A DNA stretch of 64,000 bases, taken from Colocasia esculenta (taxonomy: Eukaryota; Streptophyta; Magnoliopsida; Alismatales; Araceae). The stretch's first letter is position 1; each line of letters begins with the position of its first letter. The position numbers were made by a program, and so were the translations under genes. Of the stretch, positions 44,941 to 54,000 are shown in pieces. Where the stretch lies: positions 94,468,948-94,532,947 of the forward strand of contig CM024755.1 in assembly GCA_014218235.1 (NCBI GenBank), read 5' to 3'. The notes under the pieces are model-generated. The model ran no database searches and had not been told where the DNA came from. It saw nothing but the letters and a program-made list of their open reading frames with translations.

Positions 44941-47179
44941 AAATTTAAATAATAAATTAAAAACTCAGCTAAAGAGATATTCAATGAAAAGAGCATTAAA
45001 TAAAACCCATTAAATGGAAAAGAGTAATGGGCTTTACTTAATGGATCCTCTAGAACTTATTGGGTCAAAAATATGAATTTACAAATGGAGAATAATAAGA
45101 AAATACCCTAAATTCGGAGTTTAATTATCTCCTAATTGGAAATGGGTTATTAAAGCAATAAAAGTGGCAATTAGAGTTGGAATTGGATTCCTAAACCTAC
45201 TCCATATAGTCTAGCACGAATTTAGATACTATCCTAACCCAATTAGAGATTGGAAAGCAAGAGAGGAAAGGTGGAGTTAGGAAATCTCGTAATTAAGAGG
45301 AATTTGAGTAGTAGTAGGAATAAGAACTTTCATTTATATAAATACAACTCTTAAACCCTCATGGCAAGCCCTAGCTCGTGCAAAGGGGTTCTTGGACGTG
45401 GAGAAGAGGCCAAGGAGGAGGAGAAATCGAGGAGAGGAAGATCCATCAAGCTTCTTCCTTCGTTCTTGGAGTTCTAAGCCCTAGAAGAAAAATCGAGTCA
45501 AAGGTAGGCATTCTCACAAGCAAAACTAAATCAAATCCGTCTATAGGTAGTTCCAATCCCCAGGAACAAAAGCCCTCTTATTTCATAATTTTTCATCGAG
45601 CCAATCTTTTGTTCTTGATTTTAGAAGTTCTGCAAACATGATAACCCCGAGTCATCATGTTTGAATCATATCTCCATGTACACTTGATCCCATGCTACGA
45701 AATTTTTACTGTAGACACTTCATGTTGTTAGGGATCTTTTGCCCCTGAAAGCCCTAATTTTTGTTAAGCATGTTGCTCGAATTAAATCAATCTTGCTCTC
45801 TGTATCATGTTCTGTGTTACTCGTTATTGTTCATGCTCAAACCATGTTCAAACCATGCTCTCTCTCTAATTCCTATTTACTGGAAGTACTCTCGCATGTC
45901 TAGTTTCATTTGCCCCTGGTTTCATGATATTTCATCGTGTATACAATTGGTTATGATTTTCTGAACGACCCTGTATCAAAATCTGATATTTCTGGACCGC
46001 AATCCAAGACGGAGCAGAACTCTATCAGACTTAGTCCACGGGTCCGAGAACGTGACAGCCCGACAGGTCGCGTTCTCAAGCCGGTCGCGACACCACTTCT
46101 TGTCGCGTTCCGAACGCGACAGGAGACCCCGTCGCGTTCTGGCCGCCTGAACAGACAGCCCTGTCGCGACTCGTACAGGACCCTATCGCGATCTGGCCTG
46201 ACCCTGTCGCGATCCTTACTGGCCTATGTCGCGTTCACAGGATTTTTTATCAAAACCCATAAAATTTATTGCTCTCACTTTCTAAAATATTCTTACGCCT
46301 ATTTAACAGTCACACACGCGGTAAAAACACCTGTTTAAAATGGAGCCATATTGAATGCTTTAAATTACATATTCACGCGGTAAAAAATATAACCAATGCC
46401 TGGCAATATATAAAGGGCCCGATCTGGTCCTGGGATGTGCGCCCGAAAGTGCTAGTGCCCATGGGAGTTAAATGATCAGAGTGTTTGGCATTACACTCAA
46501 GTGCTATCTATCTCGACTATCTATATGACAATCAAAACACAAAACGTGCTATACTCTCTCGATGTCTAGAATGACAAACAAGTGCTATACTCATCGTGCT
46601 ATTATTATACTTGTGCTAGTTGTGCTATGGCCATCCTGCTATTCGTGCTACACTCGATACTTGTGCTATTTTTGGAGACTATACTCGATCTCGTGCTATT
46701 GTGCTATCCTGTTACCTATTGTGCTATCTCTTGCTATATTTTGACTCTCTTGTACCTGCTATCTTAGATACTCTGCCATTAAATGCGTTAATTATTTAAA
46801 GCCTACTTGAGCCTGAGATTTAAGTCCTACTGGGCGTTATCGCCCACACTACGTTATTTGATGTTGTGTTCTCAGGTGAGACCGAGGATGACATATACAC
46901 TTACGAGGAAGGGAATGACCAAGAGTGAAGCCAGGAGTACCCTCGAGTCATTATGTTATCTTAGAGTTGTAGTTAGTTATTTCCTTTTATTGCAATGTAA
47001 TTGGGCCCTATAGAATGGCTCTGATATTAGTGGTTGTAACTAGACATTCGAAAGGTTATTAATGAGAAAGATTTGCTATAGTATTATTCAATATGCAATG
47101 GTTTGATGTCTAGTATTCGCTCTATACTTTTTTCTTACAACTGCCTTCGCGCTCTGATATTCCGCGTCGGGGCGTGACA
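44911..47179 (+). repeat. Element E right LTR (plus orientation), internally deleted
   Basis: 2269 bp; matches the reverse complement of 39595-42545 but lacks about 690 bp between cattcacg (46375) and ataaccaatgcc (46388). The CGCGAC cluster is at 46035-46240, TATA at 46407-46414 and the GTGCTAT array at about 46440-46750. The deletion removes the U3 part just upstream of the TATA box. Ends gggcgtgaca. Confidence 0.9.
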
Positions 47180-47185
47180 GTTTTG

Positions 47186-47197
47186 TGGTATCAGAGC
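47186..47197 (+). promoter_or_regulatory. Primer-site sequence after the right LTR of element E
   Basis: TGGTATCAGAGC, preceded by gttttg as in element A. It is out of place behind what is otherwise a 3' LTR. Confidence 0.75.
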
Positions 47198-48440
47198 AAG
47201 TGCGAGTTTGTGTTTACGTGCTTCTAAGGGCCAATGTAGTTGTTGTGCTCTTGAAGTTGTTGGTTTTCCACGCATTTCTCTTGTGGGTCTCTGGTGGAGA
47301 GTCCCTTCGGTTGACCTTGAGTCGTTTCAGGCCGTTGGTGCGGTTGCGTACTACACCTTGAGTGTGTTTTCCTTTTCGATGCTTCGTGTCCTTGTGCCTT
47401 GAGAGTTCGGGGCCGGTGTGGCATGTTCTGCCCTTTCAGGCTTGTGGCTTCTTGCGTGTGGCTTGTGGCAGGTCTCTTGTAGAGAGTCCTTCATGTTAGC
47501 TTGTGTTGTTCCGGCCTTTTGGTGCAACCATGTTATGGCTTGTTTAGTTTTGGTGCTGGTGGTGGCACCATGTGCTCGTGCTCGAGTGGTTTGTTCTGTT
47601 CCGTCTGGAGCCTTGGTGCATTGTGTTGCACCTTGGGTGGCTCCTGGTGCTTGTGTTAGCACCGTGGGTTGCGCTGTTTTCCCTGATCATGTTGCTTTCA
47701 ACCTTTGTAGTTGTTTCGTTTCCCCGTGCAAGTTTGTCGACGTCTTGGGTTGTTTGGCTTTGCCAACCTCAGACGCCTTTCCTGGTTTTGTCTCTGCGCG
47801 TGTGCCTGTGGAGCGTTGGGTTTAGTTTTTCTGTGGCTCCACAGTTGTTGTGTGTCCTTGTCGGACCATGAGGACGATCTGGGTAAGATCGAGTGGTGTC
47901 AGTGGACACTGTTCCGCGAGCCGTGGTGTTTTCCTCGTGCATATTGTCGCTTAGTTTTGGGTCACCCTAAGAAGCTATCGTTTGGCCTTGTCATAGGCGC
48001 TAGCAGTTGCTAGTTGTGCAGAGCCATTCAGCGGAGTCTTGCGGATGACCTCTTGGTGTCTTCCCCGGTTGTCATCAGTAGCTATGACCTCTGTCTAGTC
48101 GCTGGTGACAGAGGGAGTTACTGACTGGTTGGTCTCAGCAGCGTGGTCTGTTGAGGGTTCAGTCATATGGTTTCCGACTGGCATTTTCAGTGGTTCTGGT
48201 CGGCTTGGTGCGCACCGTGCATGTGGAGTTGTCGACATCCGATTGTGTGCTCTGCGCTGGTTGGTGTGCGCTCTATGAGCTTTCAGATGTTTGGTTAGGC
48301 ACTCCGTTTGTGGTGAGGTCGTGGTGTTGACCACCGGGAAGTCGTGGTACGACTTAGTGGTCCCTTGGCACCTGTTGTTTTCTCCGACCAGGTTTCGCCC
48401 TTGATTTCGAGGATGAAATTATTTTTTTTGTTGGATGTAT
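47198..48440 (+). other. Element C interior, right part: non-coding, G+T rich
   Basis: Same composition as 37585-39594 and no retrotransposon domain. Short local hairpins occur (GGTGC/GCACC at about 47551-47569). It ends with gaggatgaaattatttttttt, which could be a degenerate polypurine region before the 3' LTR. ORFs here are unconserved and domain-free. Confidence 0.65.
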
Positions 48441-51400
48441 TATAACATTCTAGGTTTTGGCTTCCTTTGTGCTATCCTTGAGATCGCAACGGATCAGGGT
48501 GTCGTGTTCTGAACGCGACGTGTTCCCTGTCGCCTTCTAGTTGAGAAGGCGACGGCCCTTGTGTCGCGTTCCTGTTTCCTGTTGGTTTGTGTGCCACGTG
48601 TCCGCAGCGTAGGTGTGAAGGCGACGTGCCACCTGTCGTGTTCACTTGAGTCGCCTGCATGCGTGACACGTGGTCTGGAGGCTGTCTTCCTGTCAGCAAG
48701 CCTGTCGGAACTTTTGAGAAGGCGACGATGAAGGAGTCACGTTCCGGTTGAGGACGTGACAGGAATCCTGTCTCAACCTCAGTTTCGAGGGCTTAAGCCA
48801 GGCGACCCTCCTTTCTTCTCCTTCTTTTCCTTTCTCCTTCCCTCCTCCTCTCCGAGGAGGGGAAGCTTCCCCCAGCTATCTCCAGTGGCCTGGGCGTGGT
48901 GGAGTCGCCGGCGAGCTCGTGGCCGAGCAGCGGAGCGTCGTGGAACGAGGAGGAGGCGGCCGAGGCTTCGTGAAGGCCCATTTGGGTTTGGTTGTTCGTT
49001 CTCTGTTGGGATCTCTTGTTCCCATACCTGTTAGTGTAGATGGAGCTTAGTTTTGGGCGGTCCATTCCATTCTTGTGAGCTTCCTTGTGGTTTCGCACGG
49101 ATAGACGCTTGCCGGTGGTGCTCCGTCTACGTGTTTAAAGCTTCGTGCATGTTGTGTGTGAGCGAGGAGAGGTGGTGTGTTGCCCCTCGAGCCCTCTTTT
49201 ACTTGCTTTCATGGTATGCTCCCTTCCCCCTTTCGTTTGGAGGTAGTTTTGTAGCTTGAGGGACCATGGTATGGCCTCAATGCTCAGTTCGGGCTTCTGT
49301 CTAGGGTCGCAACAGGTTAGCTATCGCTACACCAGATAGAAGGCAACGTGCAACCTGTCGCATTCTGGTGGTGATAGGTTGTCCGTCGCGTTCCCCTCTG
49401 CTCTTCAGTCCCTGAGTTCCGATCGTGGCGGAGGATGGCTCGTATCCAAGTGGTTAGAAGGAGGTCTCTCCAACTTGGCACGAGGCCAGTCCTCCAGTGT
49501 GGGCCATGGCCTTGTGACCCTTTAGGGTGTGGGACTTGGGGTGGTTCTGCCCCAAGGGCCCTACCTTCAGATGAGGAATGCGACGGTTCGATACGTCGCG
49601 TTCTGAATCTGAAGGCGACACCCTGTGTGTCACTTTCTAGTTGCGGCAAGATCCATGTCGTGTTCTGCCTTCGGATAGCGACTGTGTCCTTGTCACTTTT
49701 GCCTTGCTTTGGGGTTCGGCCTTCTGATGCTGAACGCGACGAGTCGATACGTCGCGCAGAAGGCGACACCCTGGTCGTCGCGACCTATTGGCGACAAGTT
49801 GGCCATCCCCTTCTTGCTCAGAAGGCGACGCACTGGTGGTCGCATTCTGGTTGCTTCGTTTCTGTTCTGCCTGGTGGTGTTCTGGGTTCTCGGGCCGTGC
49901 CATGGGTGCCGACGTTGGCCGACGGCCCTTCTGGAGGCTGTTCCCAGAAGGGGTGCCGTGCGTGCCCATGCCAGCTGGGCTTGTCTTAGTTACAAGCCGG
50001 TTGTGCTGTTTCTGTGGTGATTGCCACGCCAGTTCTCTTTCGCCCGGTGCTCGGCACTTGAGGGCTTGTCTGCGAGATAGGTTGTTACCATTACCTGGGA
50101 CCCCCAGCCCCGTGTGTCTATTGAGGGAGTTCTCCAGGCGGCAGGCGTGCTCAAGTCACGGACTTGGACCAGAAGGGGAAAATGGTGGGGCAGTGGCGTA
50201 GAGTCGTTTGTAGAGCTCACTTAGCTGGGTCTGGTTGCCGAGGTGGTTTAGTGCTCTTTCGGTGTGGACCAACTAGTCCTTCTCACTACCTCACTCTGCG
50301 TTGGTTCCGAAGCCACGTAGGGAGGTCAGGCGTGGGGCCGCAGCTCGGCCAAGCTGCGGTGGTTGTGCTATTCCTTGCTGTGACTCGCTAGCCTCACTCT
50401 ACCGGGGAGGTTGTAGGCGGGAGTCGGCGACTGGCGAGCTGGAGGAGTGGACTGTGTGTCGTCCTCTTAGCTGCCTGTGGCGGTGGCTTGTGTGCTCTTG
50501 CGTGACGGTGTTTCACGCTGGTTCTGAGATTGGGTTTCTCGTCACCCTAGCCTACACGGTGGTTGTAGCCTAGCCGTGTCTAGTTCCTTGGGCTTGGTTG
50601 GTTTGGCCTCGTGGGCCGTGTTTAGTGGTTTCCGCTCTACGGGTTCTCTCGGGGTGCCTTGTGCAGGCACCAAATTGCTGTTTCGGTAACCCGTTCCTTG
50701 GTGCAGTTTGTGGTGGCACCGGAGTGTGTAGTTCCCTGACCTCGTAGAGTGCCCGAGGTGCAGGGTGGTTTGTTTGTGGGCCCTCGACCTTGTGGAGGTC
50801 TGAGGTGGCCGTGCCTGTGGTGAGACGTTCGTTCTCACTTGGTTGCTCGGTGTCTCTCGGGGTGACACCTGGTTGTTCCTTCCCGACCTCGTGGAGGTCC
50901 GGGATGTTGGTGCTTGTGTCGTGAGACTCTGGTCTCACGTGGTTGCTCCAGTGTTCCGTGAACTCTTTTGTCTCGGCGGGTGTGTGCCGAGGTATTGCTT
51001 CCGCATTGTGTTTGACTCTGGTGGTTCTGCGGGAGTCATGTTTGGCCCGACCTTGGTTGTGGTCGAGGCGTTGCTCTGTTCTGCTGTTTTGTAGTACTCT
51101 GTGGTAGGCGTTTCTCGCTTTACTGCTTTGTAGTGTAGTTTTGCTTCCGCTTGTCAGAGTTCCTGCCGCTCTGGCTGGTAAGGGACTGGTTATCCCTACT
51201 GAGCCTTGTTCGCGAGGCTCACCCCCCTACTCTCTTCAGATAGGGACTCGCGGTCACAGGAGTTCGTTACCGGACGGTCGTAGTGGCGGCTTGTTCGCCG
51301 TGCGTTGCCAGCAGTGTGAGTTGTGAGCGTGAGCGCTCTTGTACCGTGAGTTGAGAGTGACCTTTTTGCAAGTCCTTGGGGTATACCCCTTAAGGACTGC

Positions 51401-51605
51401 ACCTTTCTTTCTGTACCTGTACTTTTATTTGTGACATGTTATACATAATTTCCTTATTAATGTATGAACTTTCTTGTTATAGTTATTTGAATTCATTGCT
51501 TATCTCACTGGACTAAATTCTAAGGCTTTTGGGTCTTCTGATCCGTGGGTGGTGGCGCGACCTTCGGGGGTCCCTGGCGGGGGTCCGGGAGGTCGGGTCG
51601 TTATA
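48441..51605 (+). repeat. Element C 3' LTR
   Basis: 3165 bp, uninterrupted, matching the joined halves of the 5' LTR. It begins tataacattctagg (TG changed to TA) and ends gtcgttata (CA changed to TA), both transitions at the terminal dinucleotides. CGCGAC/GTCGCG motifs are at about 48480-48790, 49300-49400 and 49580-49850. A CT-rich to GC-rich tract at 48800-48970 is antisense to ORFs without domains. Confidence 0.88.
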
Positions 51606-51610
51606 AAAAC

Positions 51611-52328
51611 TGTAATGCCCCGACGCAAATATTGGAGCGATAAAAAGTTAAATAAATATTATAGAGCGAGAAATAGACATCAAACCATTGCACATATTGG
51701 AATAGTGCCAAATGAACCATCTTTATTGATAATTCGACTAATTCTATTACATTCACTAATGTAGAGCCATAACTATGGGCCTAGAGTACTCTATTCAAAT
51801 GAGAACATCATACTAACTATCTATCTAGCTACTAGATGAATTGGTTGTCGAAATATGGGGTCACTCTTTCTCTTGCTCATCCCCATCCTCGTGTGTGTGG
51901 TAGTCCCCATAAGACTCACCTGAAACACATATAACAAATAGCACAGGATGAGCGATAATCGCCTAGTAGGACTTAATACCTCATGAAACGGGCATGCTTT
52001 AAGTGATTAATGTCTTGTAAACCACGATCACTAAAGAGATCAATCAAGTATACTTACGAGAGTAATGTCACATGATAGCGAGAGAGCAATAGTACTTTTC
52101 ACAAGAAAATAGCACAACTAGAATGTTAAAGGATTGGCCATATAACGAGATAGGATGATAACATGCAAGTCACGATAGCACGTTGGTTGATCTTCTTGTC
52201 AACCGAGAGAACATAGTACTTTGATTGTCATAGATTAATCTTGATAGTATAGTACTTGGATGTTATGCCATACATCCAGATCATTAAAACTCTCATGGGC
52301 ACTAGCACTTTTCGATCGCACCTCCCAG
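51611..52328 (-). repeat. Element B 5' LTR, U5/R portion
   Basis: Starts tgtaatgccccgacgc, the reverse complement of a Tekay LTR end, and continues with the reverse of the polyadenylation-side region and part of the GTGCTAT array (about 52080-52260). Adjacent to it, beyond element C, is B's primer site at 23779-23790, so the two were contiguous before C inserted. Near 52329 homology to the other Tekay LTRs is lost, where copia element D begins. Confidence 0.8.
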
Positions 52329-54000
52329 TGATGATCAGTCCATCCCCAAATAATTTTATTTATTATATGCAATTTTTGGTGATTAACAAAACCTTAACAA
52401 ATATTTTCTAACAAGTTTTTCTGAAGCTCATCCACAGGAAATAATTCAAGCAAAATCTGTAAGTTATTCTCATACACTGTTATTTAAAGTTCAGAGCATG
52501 TATTTCTTCTAAGTACACATCGATTTCCTTTATAGTATAACGATTTGATAAGTAAAACAACGATTTCCATTGCTACCATGATTTGATAAGAGAAATAACG
52601 ATTCGATAAATTAAACAACGATTTGATCTCTATAATGTTTCGATAAGTGAAACAACGATTTGACAGCTGTAACGATTCGATAAGTGAAACAACGATTTGG
52701 TCGTTGTAACGATTCGATATGTGAAACAACGATTTGGTCGCTGTAACGATTCGATAAGTGAAACAACAATTTAGTCACTGTAACGATTCGATAAGTGAAA
52801 CAACGATTTGGTCGCTATAACGATTCGATAAGTGAAACGACGATTTGGTCGCTGTAACGATTCATAAGTTAAACAACAATTTGATCGCTATAATGATTTG
52901 TTACCACTTCAACATCAATTTACTCAAACAACAATTTGCTCTTACTTGAACAACGATTTGCCTTAGTCAACTTTGATTTGCTCAAACAACGATTTGCTCT
53001 TACTTGAACAATGATTTGCCTTAGTCAAATAACGATTTGCTTGGACAACGATTTCATTATTCACATCAACATAAGGTTTCATTTATATGTATATGTGGAT
53101 TATAATTTTGAAATCGATTTCTCGTATACAACAAAACTCTTCACAACTATTTTGGTTTGAATGAATTATCATGCATTTCATTATTATTATCTTCTCAAAT
53201 ATTCTTGATAGTGACCATACTATTCAAACATATTTTCAAGACTCTGTAGAGTTCAAGTCTTCCCGTGCATACTATGATTTTGATCATTTCACACGAAATC
53301 CTCTTACTTATTTGATGTATCACATAGAGTCTTGATTTGTGTGATGACAGATATCTTTTCTAGTTTAAGCATATCATTATACTGCACGCTACCAAGGTTG
53401 ACTGACAACGTAGACAAAAAGGAGTTGTCTAGGTATCTGTGTTTAATGCATGCGTGCCTTTTGTAATAAAGCACGTCATGTATGGATCCGTCAACCTGTC
53501 GAAAGGATAAAAGATTTAGAAAATCTTTCTTGAGGATGCAAAGACCAATCTAAGCGCTTATAGCTGCAGGCTCATCTCCACATGCCTACGACCAGTCTCT
53601 CTAACGAGCATGAAACTGTGAGACAACGGGCATCTGAACGGCTACTTCAACGGTCAAAATAATTTGCAAAAGATAAAAAGAAGACTAATGACTCCATGAA
53701 GAAGGACACAAGTGTTATACACTGAGGAACATACATAGAATCCATCAAGCACTTGCGAGCATCAGCAAGAAGTGCTTATTCCTTTCAGCGCACCAACCTT
53801 TAGCTCTCAACTCTCTGAGTTTCATTTGCTTAGTCTTTAGAGAGCTCATGTAGTTCTGAGAGATTTTCGTGTTGCAAATCTTTATCTCTCAGATTTAGCC
53901 CCAGATCAAGCAATCTCTTATAAGCTTGGTCTAGAGGCAATTCAAATTTTACTCACATTCTCTGTGTGTGTTCCTCTCCTGTTGTGAAGAGAAGACATGT
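52329..54000 (+). repeat. Element D 5' LTR, first part
   Basis: AT-rich LTR sequence without genes. It includes a 37-bp minisatellite (52540-53060) in the U3 region. The LTR continues at 57155 after solo LTR H, giving about 2.05 kb in total, close to the 2.1 kb SIRE solo LTR at 3739. Confidence 0.75.
52540..53060. repeat. 37-bp minisatellite in D LTR
   Basis: About nine units pairing aacgattcgataagtgaaac with aacgatttggtcgctgt, of which the central ones (52640-52860) are nearly identical; after 52900 only half-units with aacgatttg remain, about 25-45 bp apart. Confidence 0.88.

Larger units (their letters stand above)
39595..47179 (+). mobile_element. Element E: Tekay-type gypsy element with inverted LTRs
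   Basis: A minus-oriented LTR (39595-42545) with its adjoining polypurine tract is joined at about 42565 to plus-oriented pol starting in the middle of RT, ending in a plus-oriented polypurine tract and LTR (44911-47179). Both outer ends are therefore U5 ends and both U3 ends face inward, unlike a normal element. The LTRs are near-identical over the parts I compared, apart from a deletion of about 690 bp in the right one, so they likely come from one parent. A primer-site sequence follows the right LTR, then (a)gtgc, which resembles ggtgc left of the element. Confidence 0.8.
23797..51605 (+). mobile_element. Element C: non-coding gypsy-type LTR retrotransposon (LARD-like)
   Basis: It has two LTRs in the same direction (23797-37571 and 48441-51605), of about 3.15 kb each once insertions are removed, beginning tgtaacatt or tataacatt and ending gtcgttaca or gtcgttata. 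Target duplications are aaagc (23792-23796) and aaaac (51606-51610). A tRNA-Met primer site follows the 5' LTR. After subtracting E, the internal region is about 3.3 kb, G+T rich on the plus strand, and has no gag or pol motif, so C would depend on proteins supplied by another element. F is nested in its 5' LTR, E in its interior. Confidence 0.87.

Noticed and set aside
39595..47179. E as two independent solo LTRs of opposite direction
   Set aside because: The left LTR carries its polypurine tract and the right one is joined to pol and its own tract, so neither is solo; near-identity of the LTRs favours a single rearranged element.
52540..52900. Possible CRISPR-like array (37-bp repeats)
   Set aside because: Units abut as a tandem minisatellite without unique spacers, in a plant LTR; no cas gene exists.
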